Program-made: the position numbers and the translations under genes
Notes under the pieces: model-generated
Seen by the model: only the letters and a program-made list of their open reading frames with translations
What the model was told of the DNA's origin: nothing
Databases searched by the model: none
Part shown: piece by piece, positions 51,507 through 59,088 of the stretch
How the letters are laid out: each line of letters begins with the position of its first letter
Numbering within the stretch: the first letter of the stretch is position 1
From: JAITWN01 sp964437335
GTDB taxonomy: Bacteria; Pseudomonadota; Gammaproteobacteria; SZUA-140
Length of the DNA: 64,000 nucleotides
NCBI GenBank assembly: GCA_964437335.1
Contig: CAYTGL010000011.1
Coordinates: 1-64,000 of the forward strand
Direction: 5' to 3'

Positions 51507-51531
51507 ACCCGACCCACGGAGTGGGTCGGGT
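51507..51531 (+). terminator. terminator hairpin
   Basis: ACCCGACCCAC (51507-51517) pairs with GTGGGTCGGGT (51521-51531) around GGA, 23 bases after the stop of the 95-residue gene. Confidence 0.75.
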
Positions 51532-51540
51532 GGCAAGGCG

Positions 51541-51560
51541 ACAGTTACTTTGTACCTTGT
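51541..51560 (+). promoter_or_regulatory. shared TTGTACC element, copy 7 (orphan)
   Basis: ACAGTTACTTTGTACCTTGT with TTGTACC at 51550-51556. No gene with a believable start follows on the plus strand before the convergent gene ends at 51694, so this unit has lost its gene or gives a non-coding transcript. Confidence 0.6.
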
Positions 51561-51693
51561 GTTGCAAAATTGAAAATCAAACAACTCTTTTCGAAAAAGT
51601 CTGGGAGTTGGTCCCAGACTGGCCTGTCCTGGCAGATAACGCTGCCCATTTTTTTTCATGGGGCTTCGATGCGAGCCGACGAGTGGCTTTCTT

Positions 51694-51993
51694 TCACCGA
51701 TTACCCCAGGTGTCCCTGTCCCAATCGAGGGCAGATCGCTTCTGCGATGCCTTTCGCTTTTCTGGTTCGGGCGTAATGGAATTGACGCCCCGATTAAGGC
51801 TCTCCTCAATCCACGACTTTCGGGTAACCCACCGTCCACCTAGCTTCGCAAACCGAACAAACCCAGGTTGCGGATTTGCTGGGTCGGGTCGATATATCAG
51901 GCGATAAACTTTCCGATAGGTCCACGGCTCGCCTAAGTACTCGACCACCTGTTGGAGTGTAAGTATGTCGGTTGGGTCGCTGCTCATTTCCAT
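51694..51993 (-). CDS. HTH protein, putative excisionase
   Basis: The start is ATG 51993 or 51987; the frame is open further but that part overlaps the next gene. The ~99-residue protein has DILTLQQVVEYLGEPWTYRK, then VYRLIYRPDPANPQPGFVRF and LGGRWVTRKSWIEESL, an AlpA/excisionase-like winged helix-turn-helix with the usual KLGGRW strand. The C-terminus is Lys/Arg-rich. It lies 4 kb from the integrase on the same strand and is the best candidate for its directionality factor; that is inference. Confidence 0.58.
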   Translation of the reverse strand: MEMSSDPTDILTLQQVVEYLGEPWTYRKVYRLIYRPDPANPQPGFVRFAKLGGRWVTRKSWIEESLNRGVNSITPEPEKRKASQKRSALDWDRDTWGNR

Positions 51994-52091
51994 TGGCTCA
52001 AAGCGAGGATGATTCGACTTCGGGGGGCATTGGGGATCTGACCTCGTGTGCAGGGACAAGCCTGGCACGAAGCTCAACGGTGGTTGCCTAC

Positions 52092-53051
52092 CTAAATAAA
52101 ATTGCCGCAGCCAAGGCATAGGCGTATGTTTACGGGAACCATTGTCCCGCATCTCGGGCACGGTCTCTTCGGAACATAAGCGTCGTGCTCAGCGTTCTTC
52201 GCCATGCTGTCCGCAGCCGAACCCAGCACTGCCAACCCCACAAGCGCCGTGGCTCCTGCAACAACGGCCACCGTTTTCCCAATCGCTAACAATTGCTGTT
52301 TTGTTGCCTCCATTTCCTTCTTGGCTTCTAGATCCGTCAGCGTTTCTCCTTTCTTGTAGTAACTTGTACGTAAACCATCAGATACGTAGAGTTCATGGGG
52401 CGAAAGCGACGTTACCTTGAGTTCAACGGGAGCAGCCTGATTGATCGAGATGTCCAAAGTTTCTTTGAAGACCGAATAGGTATATTGTCCGCTGACCCCA
52501 TCGGAACGAATGATGTTTCCGTCCGACGTGAATTGAATGGATGGGGCATCGCCGTCACCAGCATCCCATCGCCCAATCAAATACTGTCGGCGAATGGGGA
52601 TGTCTGTCAGGCAGTTCAGAGCCAAGAGTAGCCCAAATATGGCGATCAAAAGAAACACGCCAGCCAATGCAAGCAGTGGAGGAAATGCTCGTGTGGCCAA
52701 TGCGAGGAAAGCGGCGATCGCTAAGGCTGCCGATAAAACGATGAGGTAGATCACCAGCCGACTGCCTAGTTTGGGCTTCAGCAGCCAAGCGACGATGGCC
52801 TCCTCATCTTGCTTGCCCAAATGCTGAAGAGTACCATCCAGCCAAGAGTTGGCACCCTGCTTGTACCTCTTCGAATAAGGAAGCTGGTTCAATTCTGGGA
52901 CCCGAGACGTAGGCATCCATTCAGGCATACCCTCTCGCCACACCAGGTCTGTTTGCAGAAGCTCTCCAGACCTGGCAAGTTCGACAAGCCGTTCGGACTC
53001 AACTGGCCCCAAATGGTTGCCGTGCCGACCGTAGTACCACCCGTCTGCCAT
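52092..53051 (-). CDS. GYF_2 domain membrane protein with zinc ribbon
   Basis: This is a 319-residue protein with an ATG start. Residues 1-55 are a GYF_2/DUF4339 domain (GWYYGRHGNHLGPVESERLV, DLVWREGMPEWMP). Two membrane segments follow at ~98-147 (LVIYLIVLSAALAIAAFLAL and the following FPPLLALAGVFLLIAIFGL). A beta-rich domain at ~165-235 (GDGDAPSIQFTSDGNIIR) precedes a third hydrophobic stretch near 255-275. The end is a zinc ribbon with CPRC and CLGC. It is the last of four minus-strand genes that all look membrane- or envelope-linked. Planctomycetes carry many such GYF proteins; the role is unknown. Confidence 0.78.
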   Translation of the reverse strand: MADGWYYGRHGNHLGPVESERLVELARSGELLQTDLVWREGMPEWMPTSRVPELNQLPYSKRYKQGANSWLDGTLQHLGKQDEEAIVAWLLKPKLGSRLVIYLIVLSAALAIAAFLALATRAFPPLLALAGVFLLIAIFGLLLALNCLTDIPIRRQYLIGRWDAGDGDAPSIQFTSDGNIIRSDGVSGQYTYSVFKETLDISINQAAPVELKVTSLSPHELYVSDGLRTSYYKKGETLTDLEAKKEMEATKQQLLAIGKTVAVVAGATALVGLAVLGSAADSMAKNAEHDAYVPKRPCPRCGTMVPVNIRLCLGCGNFI

Positions 53052-53078
53052 TTCAATACCCCTTGTTCACGTTGAATG

Positions 53079-53792
53079 TCAACGGCCAGAAACATTGGAG
53101 CGGCCACGCTCGTAGGCGTCCTGAATGGTTTGCCTGCCCCGGTCGTATGCCTCTCGAATCTTGGCAGCGTCATCGTAAGTGGAGCGATCGTTCCCTTCCG
53201 ACGCTGATACCACTTCCAGCCAAATCTGTCGGGCATTCTCGGACGAGAACGTCAGTTGCCGCAACGTCGAGTAGGTGCTCCACTGGCCTTGGTCGTAAGC
53301 ACGTAGGCACCAATCCCTGGCGGAGCCTGGATCACCGTACTCCGCTTCGTGCTCGATCACCCGCCGATAGATCGTGGTGAGGTCCGGGTTGAGTTCAGAC
53401 CAGTCCCAACGAATCTGGTCAGATCGCAGCAATTGTTTGTATAGACGCACAGCTTCAAATCGGTCCTCTTGATCCCAAAGAGCATGGATCTTGTCGATCT
53501 GCTCTTGCATCGCCAAAGTCTTCTGCTTTATCTCTTCTGAGCTGCTAAAACTGAAGCGACTCGCTTGGGGCCTGCAACTGACATACAAGAGGAGCACGAT
53601 CCCCACGATTGCACCAGCGATGGCCCATGTTCTCCCCGTGAGATTTGTACGCCCGTTGTTTGCCGTATCACGTGGCGACCGTGGCATGGGCGGAGGCACT
53701 GTCTTTGGCTGCGAGGGCAGAGGTGTTGAAACAAAACTTGGTGGTAGTGGCGGCGGCACCCGATTTGTCGGTGGCGGTAAAGGATCAGTCAT
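53079..53792 (-). CDS. Pro-rich single-pass membrane protein
   Basis: This is a 237-residue protein with ATG at 53792, overlapping the lipoprotein gene end by eight bases. Residues 1-50 are Pro-rich (DPLPPPTNRVPPPLPPSF); a membrane helix at ~52-72 (RTWAIAGAIVGIVLLLYVSC) follows, then a helical, TPR-like outer domain (EDRFEAVRLYKQLL, GDPSARDW-like repeats) and an Arg/Tyr tail with repeated EAYDRGRQT/DAYERGRSN. The Pro-rich part would be cytoplasmic and could bind the GYF_2 domain encoded next door, since GYF domains bind Pro-rich peptides. That pairing is inference. Confidence 0.65.
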   Translation of the reverse strand: MTDPLPPPTNRVPPPLPPSFVSTPLPSQPKTVPPPMPRSPRDTANNGRTNLTGRTWAIAGAIVGIVLLLYVSCRPQASRFSFSSSEEIKQKTLAMQEQIDKIHALWDQEDRFEAVRLYKQLLRSDQIRWDWSELNPDLTTIYRRVIEHEAEYGDPGSARDWCLRAYDQGQWSTYSTLRQLTFSSENARQIWLEVVSASEGNDRSTYDDAAKIREAYDRGRQTIQDAYERGRSNVSGR

Positions 53793-54378
53793 CGTAAGCC
53801 CCTGTCTTGGTGTCTCGGGATAGTTCTCGTTGGATCAGATCTTCTAGCTCCAGATCTTCGAACTCTGGAACTGCTGCTGGGGAACGAAGGTCTTCATTCA
53901 ATTGGTGCGTGATTCTGGATAATTCATCCAGTTGAGCCTCAGTAAGCCCAATGCCCTCCATGCGTGCGTTGCGGTCATCCCGTCGCAGCACAACTTCCAT
54001 CCGAGCAATCGCTCGGTCGTACGCCGAGGCGGTGACATCCAGGCGTTGAATTTTTTGAACAACGTCCTTGAGTTCCTGGGCGTAGATCCGCCAATCAGGA
54101 TGAGTGCCAGTCTGCTTGATTGACTGGCCTTTCAGCCGTTGAATTCGGCCGAGGACAGCTTGCCGCTCTTCTTCTAAACGGGACATGGCTTGAAGTACCT
54201 TGTCCCGCTGATACTTCAACTGGCCCAACTCTTGCTTTGGAGGCACGACGGTGGACGCCGTACCGCCGTCGCCGCTTTTCCCCTGTGGCATGGTTTCATG
54301 GCCACAGCCTGCAAGGGCGATTAGGATCAGCGGGCACGCCGCCCACTGCTTTAACGAACTCGATTGCCAACTGGTCAC
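53785..54378 (-). CDS. coiled-coil lipoprotein
   Basis: This is a 197-residue protein starting at GTG 54378 with AAGGGATCGG upstream. A lipoprotein signal ends with the lipobox LAGC at about residues 22-25. The mature part is a long coiled coil (LGQLKYQRDKVLQAMSRLEE, then RQAVLGRIQRLKGQ; later VVQKIQRLDVTASAYDRAI) with an acidic C-terminus. It should be anchored in a membrane leaflet. It is second in the operon, 36 bases after the larger coiled-coil gene and overlapping the Pro-rich gene. Confidence 0.72.
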   Translation of the reverse strand: MTSWQSSSLKQWAACPLILIALAGCGHETMPQGKSGDGGTASTVVPPKQELGQLKYQRDKVLQAMSRLEEERQAVLGRIQRLKGQSIKQTGTHPDWRIYAQELKDVVQKIQRLDVTASAYDRAIARMEVVLRRDDRNARMEGIGLTEAQLDELSRITHQLNEDLRSPAAVPEFEDLELEDLIQRELSRDTKTGAYDD

Positions 54379-54414
54379 TACCGATCCCTTTGCGGTGGAA
54401 GATCAACTAGAGTC

Positions 54415-55227
54415 CTAGTTCTTGTTTCCAAGAATCCGATCGATCTCGGCCAACGTATCTGTGGGCGTTTGAGTGGCTGCGATGAATGCGTCCACGGAGT
54501 CGATCTCCGCCGTGACCTCCGACTCATTCCACTTTTCATCTTCACCGAGCAGTTCGGCTTCCACGTCGGCATACAGGTCGTTCACCTTGTCTTCCAGGCC
54601 GTCGATGTTGGCCGCCAGGGTCTTGTCGCTTTCGCCCATGGCGGCCGAAGCATCCTGCATTGCCTTCAATGCAATGCTCTTGGAGTCAATCTCGGCGATC
54701 TGGCTTTCCAGGCTGGTGAGGCGGCGCTGATACTCGGTCTGCTTGCGGTCGAGAGAATCGACAACCTTTTGCAGACTGGCCTGTGATTGCTGAAAGCCAC
54801 CCAACTGGGCGACGAGTTCTTTTCTCGCCAACAGCACTTTGTCGCCCATGGCTTTGAGTTCATCCGATGAGTATGTCCTGCCACCAACTTCGGCTTCCTC
54901 ACCCGATGCCAAGTGCTCCCGCAGTTTGGACAGCGTGGTGTCGAGACTCTTAAGCTTGTCATCGAGTGGAGCCGTCTGACGAGCAATCTGATCCTTCTTA
55001 ACCTGCGCCTTGATCTTCGCTTTACGAAGTCCGTCGATCCCATTTTCCAGGGCGGCGACCGAGATGCCGATCTCTTTGCGCTTGACGTCCATTTCTCCCA
55101 GTAGGGAGTCAATCTTCGCCAACAATTGTTCCTTGGCCACTTCGCCACGTGCCCCGCAACCACCGCCAACTGCGGTAACAGCGCCGATGATGACGAAGCG
55201 GACGAGAATTGACTGAACTTGATTCAT
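54415..55227 (-). CDS. coiled-coil exported protein, paralogue of chromosomal gene
   Basis: This is a 270-residue protein from ATG 55227 (AAGGGCACGGCA upstream; the frame is open further to 55389). A hydrophobic N-terminus with a GGGCG lipobox-like end (VRFVIIGAVTAVGGGCG) is followed by an almost continuous coiled coil. In the middle, EAEVGGRTYSSDELKAMGDK is the counterpart of FRYGGRIYTVSDVKQDMTRR in the chromosomal protein at 59553-60356 beyond ssrA. It is the first gene of the four-gene envelope operon. Role unknown; the form recalls PspA-like or filament-forming stress proteins. Confidence 0.72.
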   Translation of the reverse strand: MNQVQSILVRFVIIGAVTAVGGGCGARGEVAKEQLLAKIDSLLGEMDVKRKEIGISVAALENGIDGLRKAKIKAQVKKDQIARQTAPLDDKLKSLDTTLSKLREHLASGEEAEVGGRTYSSDELKAMGDKVLLARKELVAQLGGFQQSQASLQKVVDSLDRKQTEYQRRLTSLESQIAEIDSKSIALKAMQDASAAMGESDKTLAANIDGLEDKVNDLYADVEAELLGEDEKWNESEVTAEIDSVDAFIAATQTPTDTLAEIDRILGNKN

Positions 55228-55403
55228 TGCCGTGCCCTTACATTCCAATGTGGATGGTTTGCTACCGCTGGCCGAAGGCGAGCGGACAAGCGTTCGCTGT
55301 AACAACGACGCCCGACAAGCGACAATTATACGTCTCGACACACACTTTTGTACATTTTTTTCGCAGCTCTCCCTGACCGATCCAGACACGGGAGACTGCG
55401 CCG

Positions 55404-55784
55404 ATGGCTAAGCAAAAACCAAAGATCCAACACGCTGAGATCGTGCAGCACTTTGCCGCAAAACTGCGGGAATTGCGGCATTCTCGTGGGATGACCCAAG
55501 CGGAACTGGCTGGCCAGGCCAAGGTCACCGTGAGTTACGTGGCTCGATTGGAAGCAGCAGGGGCGGCACCTGGCATCGATTTGGTGGGCCGATTGGCCGA
55601 TGCCCTGGGGACGACGGTCGGCGAGTTGCTGCCAACCATGGCCGCCTATGACGAGATCACCACCCTTCGTGACCGAGCGAGAAAACTCGCCGACCAGCTC
55701 ATCTCTGGGGCGGATCGAGAGACACTGCTAATGATTTGCCCGTTGTTGGCCCGATTGGGCGAATCACCGACGAGACGGCGTTAG
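55404..55784 (+). CDS. XRE-family transcriptional regulator
   Basis: This is a 126-residue protein with ATG 55404 and GGGAG seven bases upstream. Residues 15-75 are a Cro/C1-type helix-turn-helix: KLRELRHSRGMTQAELAGQA, VTVSYVARLEAAGAAPGID and LADALGTTVGELLP. The C-terminal 45 residues are helical and could dimerise. It is divergent from the envelope operon across a 176-base gap and has a TTGTACA core at 55350-55356 in front of it. As the only XRE gene in the element half of the window, it is the first candidate for binding the shared TTGTACC element; that is inference. Confidence 0.85.
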   Translation: MAKQKPKIQHAEIVQHFAAKLRELRHSRGMTQAELAGQAKVTVSYVARLEAAGAAPGIDLVGRLADALGTTVGELLPTMAAYDEITTLRDRARKLADQLISGADRETLLMICPLLARLGESPTRRR

Positions 55785-55853
55785 GTTTGGATTCGGTCTC
55801 CCGATCGGCGAAGATGGACTTGGCCACTTTCCATCACTAGCCGAGGGGAAGCC

Positions 55854-56075
55854 ATGCAACGTCGCCACTTCTTCATTGCCGCTATGCTTTTCTTAATGGG
55901 CGGAATTGGCGGCGTGTGCCACGCCGCCAATAAGAAGTACGTGTTCAAAATCCGCACCAAGAGCGGCGGTATTGTGGGCAACATCGTGATCGAAGCCCCC
56001 GATCAATTCGCCGCCGTGGCAAAGTTGATGCAGCGTTATCCAGGTTGCGAAATCCTGGAGGGGCGGGAGGGGTGA
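55854..56075 (+). CDS. small exported protein (73 aa)
   Basis: ATG 55854 has GAGGGGAAGCC upstream. Residues 1-24 are a signal peptide (RRHFFIAAMLFLMGGIGGVC, HAA). The mature ~48 residues (KYVFKIRTKSGGIVGNIVIE, APDQFAAVAKLMQRYPGCEI) resemble the small strand-helix domains often found in plasmid and ICE genes. It is likely co-transcribed with the XRE regulator (69-base gap). It lies convergent to the integrase with a 20-base gap. Confidence 0.66.
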   Translation: MQRRHFFIAAMLFLMGGIGGVCHAANKKYVFKIRTKSGGIVGNIVIEAPDQFAAVAKLMQRYPGCEILEGREG

Positions 56076-56095
56076 AGTTCAGTGCCGATTTGGCA

Positions 56096-57913
56096 TCAAT
56101 CAGTCTGATCAATTTCATTTTCTCGATGCCGATAGACGCTCATTTTCGAGCAACCCACCTTTTCGGCGATCTCGGCGGGCGACATTCCTCCTTTTGATAG
56201 TCGGCGGATTTGCTTGATCTGTCGAATGTTGAGGCCACCACCTCCCAGCTTTCGCTCCACCGGAAATGGATCGTCAGGGGTGGCGTCGAAGACCGGTTTG
56301 AGCTTTTCTTGCAGCCATTGGAGAGCCCTGAAGACGTTTCCAAACGGCTTGTTCGTGTAGCACTCGATCAGGCTCTTGCTGCCCAGCGGAGATCCGTGTC
56401 CAAGAAAGATTTCTGAGATCTCGCCTCCAAACTCTTCACGTATCCAATTGGAAGCTGTGTCACGCAACGCCTCTTGGGGCAGTCGTGGAAACTCAGGCTC
56501 AGCGGTCTCGACACGGTCGAGAAGCCGATTCCACATATTTGTTAATTGATGATTTGGATTCCCGCCCTTGGTCGGCTTTGTGAATGAGTGCCCAGCTTCA
56601 TTGAGCAGTGCGATGGACGTGGAACGAAATGGAATCTCACCTGTGGTTCCGTCTGCTCTCTTGACGAGTGTTCGCTTGCGTCGTCGATCGAGTACCCACT
56701 CCATGCCCTGAACGGTCAGAGGCCAAAGCAGCCATTCGGCGTATACCTCGGTCTTTGTCCTGATCCGCCGCACGAATGAATCGTCCTCGGTGAAGTCAAA
56801 AGCAATATACTGCGCATATGGGTGCTTTTGACGTAGCGTAATCTCGCCCACCCGCAACGTGGCACATTCCATTCGCTTGAAACCGAGATTCAAGCCGCAG
56901 AGCAACAAAAACCGCTCAAATGGAACGGCGAACTCATTAAGCGTCTTGAGTTGTTCGACGGTGTAAGTGCGGACTTGCTGGGACGGAGCAGTTACAGGTG
57001 CAGACTTGTCTTTGTTCGACTTTCGGATCGCTAACTTCAACTCATCGAAATCGGTCGGCTTTTTCCAGTCGAAACGATCTGATTTTGAGAGCCAGCGCAT
57101 GAATTCCTTGATTCGCTTGGCGTGCTCACGGCAAGTTTTGACAGCAAGCGGACCCGTGCCGTCTTTACGAGCTGGTCTCTGTCTCCAAACCTCAATCATC
57201 GCATCGCAGCCATCGAAAGTCAGCTTGGACAGCGGCCAATTCAGTTGGTGGGCATTGAAAGACCGTATTCGCTCAAGTGCCGCCAGGTACTTCTGCGCTG
57301 TATCGCTCAGACGCTTCTCGGTGAGACCTTCCTCTGGATCAGGGTCAACCAACATTCGAACTCGAATGTGATCGTTTTCATAGGCATCCAGTGCCTCCTT
57401 AACCGTAGCTTCTGTGGGATCATGTCCATTCGAAGCTTGAGCGAAGAACCGCACTTCCTCCATGAGGCCCTCTGAAATGGATGCAACCTCCTGCGACCCC
57501 AATTCGTATGCGTCCTCATCTTCGGGCGCAAAGTGGACGAAGGGAAAAATGTTGCGCCACTTTTCAAGAGTCGTGACGTAGTCGAACCGATGCCCCATAT
57601 GGGGTTCGCCCGATGGACGTGTAATCATGTCCATCGGAATTCGGACGCTTGACTCCCCTTGCTCGAATGCTTTGGCGATGTACAGGGTAAGCTCGTTCCA
57701 CTCCGAGTCGCCGAGCGTTTCTACGGCGTAATCCCAAAGCTCCTGGATTCGCTGTTTTCGACGCTCCGATTCCCGCTCATTGGTTGTGAAGCGGAACTTA
57801 TGGCCGTCCACCTTCCCGCTCTTCGTAGCCTTTCGTCCTAGCTTGGCGCAATAGCGGCCCGTGGCTTTATCTCGACTCAGCGCCGTTCTTCGAGACTTGC
57901 TGCGTGTAGACAT
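56096..57913 (-). CDS. 605-aa tyrosine-recombinase integrase with Hin-type C-terminal HTH
   Basis: ATG at 57913 has AGGGAAG eight bases upstream. The N-terminal part is a long DNA-binding region with a helical core domain at ~200-290 (LSDTAQKYLAALERIRSFNA). The catalytic domain has R347 in NLGFKRMECATL, R484 in EALRDTASNW, H506 in IFLGHGSPL and Y519 in IECYTNK. The His normally three residues before the second Arg is Glu481. A C-terminal ~40 residues (RQIKQIRRLSKGGMSPAEIA, EKVGCSKMSVYRHR) form a helix-turn-helix like that of serine invertases. It lies 236 bases from the ssrA 3' end and reads away from it, so it is the likely integrase of this island. Confidence 0.87.
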   Translation of the reverse strand: MSTRSKSRRTALSRDKATGRYCAKLGRKATKSGKVDGHKFRFTTNERESERRKQRIQELWDYAVETLGDSEWNELTLYIAKAFEQGESSVRIPMDMITRPSGEPHMGHRFDYVTTLEKWRNIFPFVHFAPEDEDAYELGSQEVASISEGLMEEVRFFAQASNGHDPTEATVKEALDAYENDHIRVRMLVDPDPEEGLTEKRLSDTAQKYLAALERIRSFNAHQLNWPLSKLTFDGCDAMIEVWRQRPARKDGTGPLAVKTCREHAKRIKEFMRWLSKSDRFDWKKPTDFDELKLAIRKSNKDKSAPVTAPSQQVRTYTVEQLKTLNEFAVPFERFLLLCGLNLGFKRMECATLRVGEITLRQKHPYAQYIAFDFTEDDSFVRRIRTKTEVYAEWLLWPLTVQGMEWVLDRRRKRTLVKRADGTTGEIPFRSTSIALLNEAGHSFTKPTKGGNPNHQLTNMWNRLLDRVETAEPEFPRLPQEALRDTASNWIREEFGGEISEIFLGHGSPLGSKSLIECYTNKPFGNVFRALQWLQEKLKPVFDATPDDPFPVERKLGGGGLNIRQIKQIRRLSKGGMSPAEIAEKVGCSKMSVYRHRENEIDQTD

Positions 57914-57962
57914 GGCACTTCCCTGTCATTGGATGCGCCACACAAAGCGAGTTGGAAGCCCT

Positions 57963-58042
57963 GTCCCATTATCGGCCCATCCGGGGCACTATGGGACTTT
58001 TCGAGCCTCTCTATGGGACAAAAAGGCTCGAACTAATGGGAC
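57963..58042. repeat. putative integrase arm sites near ssrA
   Basis: Between the integrase start and ssrA, ATGGGAC occurs at 57991, 58013 and 58036 (spacing 22 and 23 bases), with the reverse form GTCCCAT at 57963. A nine-base inverted repeat TTCGAGCCT (58000-58008)/AGGCTCGAA (58024-58032) straddles the middle copy. Helically phased short repeats at this place are typical of integrase arm-binding sites. Confidence 0.6.
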
Positions 58043-58113
58043 TATCGTCGTGAATCGCCCAGTTTCCAGCTAATTTCTGTGGCAAACTTAGAGTCAGAAG
58101 TGCCATAAAAATA

Positions 58114-58141
58114 GCCACTTGCGTCCAAAAACACAAGTGGC
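58114..58141 (-). terminator. ssrA terminator
   Basis: In the ssrA direction, GCCACTTG (58141-58134) pairs with CAAGTGGC (58121-58114), followed by TATTTTTATGG. It lies eight bases after the tmRNA 3' end, on the island side of the presumed attachment core. Confidence 0.7.
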
Positions 58142-58148
58142 CATTGGA

Positions 58149-58509
58149 TGGAGGCGGCGGGAATCGAACCCGCGTCCCGCGATATTTCAATAACAGCCTC
58201 TACGCGCGTAGTCGAACTCATTTAAGGTTTCGCCGTTCCACCCCCTGTCGACCGGGTGTTGGATTGGCTAGCCGGGGACGGCTTTTTAGCCCGGGGCGTT
58301 CCCAGCGGTGACCCCAGGCGAGTCGAATTTGACGGCCGGCTTTTGGGTCTCTTCGACGAAGACCCGCAGTCGGGGTTGCCGTTACTAGGCAGCCAGTGCG
58401 AGATTATTCTCGGCAAGTAAAATCGTAGTCAGCTTTTTACGTGGCCAACTGACCAACCACGGCACGCCACTGATACATCAGGCTATCCGGTCGATACCAG
58501 TTCGCCCCC
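58149..58509 (-). ncRNA. ssrA: transfer-messenger RNA (tmRNA)
   Basis: The 5' end GGGGGCGAACTGGTATCGAC (from 58509) and the 3' end GGACGCGGGTTCGATTCCCG followed by CCGCCTCC form the tRNA-like acceptor and T arm; the acceptor GGGGGCG pairs with CGCCTCC with one G-U. The tag frame runs from GCC at 58414 to TAG at 58387-58385 and gives AENNLALAA, which ends in the usual ALAA-type degradation signal. After the discriminator A, the DNA reads TCCA and not CCA, so CCA would be added after transcription or was altered by integration. tmRNA rescues stalled ribosomes, and ssrA is a common integration target. Confidence 0.93.
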
Positions 58510-58671
58510 TTTACCTTAAGAATAGATGCAACCGCGCTGACGCGCGATCCGTAACCGACCAACTACCTACGCTTAGCCGCGGCGGCTTTTCGCAAAAATC
58601 CGCCCTCGGCCTCCAAAATTCTAATCCCCACGGCTCACAAGGGAAGGGCACGACGGCCTTTCCCAAACAGC

Positions 58672-59088
58672 TCACGTGGTTTCCGTCCCGTCGGCATCGC
58701 CGGGCGCCGGCCAATTGTGGAACCGCCGCAAAGCGTGGCGGACTGTGCTTCGCAACTCTCTTCCGCTAAAAGGCTTAGCAATCACGCGAAAGGTCTCGAG
58801 ATCCCGCGCCTCGCGTTCGATATCCGAATCCAGCTCGGCCGACATCAAAATGCAGGGCAGCAACAGGTTGCAACGACGCAGCAGCCGCACCACCTCCAAG
58901 CCGGTGAGCTTGGGCATGTGCATATCGATCAGGATCACATGGACATCTTGGGTGTTGACAATTTCCAGCGCTTCTTCGCCGTCGCCCGCCAAATAGGTTC
59001 GAAACGCCGGCTCGAAGAGGCCGCGGAGTGTCTCCCGCAGTTCTCGGTCGTCGTCCGAAATCAAGATGGAAGGAAGCTGCAAAGTCAT
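58672..59088 (-). CDS. single-domain response regulator
   Basis: The start is ATG 59088 (TLQLPSILISDDDRELRETL); the frame also contains an ATG at 59151. The protein is a receiver domain only: acidic cluster D12-D14, phospho-acceptor D55 in ILIDMHMPKLTGLEVV, and the conserved Lys in RVIAKPFSGRELR. No output domain is present, so it should pass on phosphate or act by binding a partner. It is the first chromosomal gene right of ssrA; no kinase of the two-component type is in view. Confidence 0.85.
   Translation of the reverse strand: MTLQLPSILISDDDRELRETLRGLFEPAFRTYLAGDGEEALEIVNTQDVHVILIDMHMPKLTGLEVVRLLRRCNLLLPCILMSAELDSDIEREARDLETFRVIAKPFSGRELRSTVRHALRRFHNWPAPGDADGTETT

Noticed and set aside
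44403..51560. TTGTAC read as a sigma70 -35 box
   Set aside because: At 16-18 bases downstream no consistent -10 hexamer exists across the copies, so a plain sigma70 promoter is not supported.
52859..52866. TTGTACC inside the GYF_2 gene as another shared element
   Set aside because: It lies in coding sequence on the non-coding strand, lacks the RGTY part and has no gene downstream.
57944..58042. ATGGGAC repeats as a plasmid origin (iterons)
   Set aside because: Only three direct copies, no AT-rich unwinding region and no replication initiator gene nearby; integrase arm sites explain the location better.
58149..58230. tRNA gene at the TTCGATTCC motif
   Set aside because: The T-arm-like sequence belongs to the tmRNA acceptor domain; the long tag-coding part and 5' end are present upstream.
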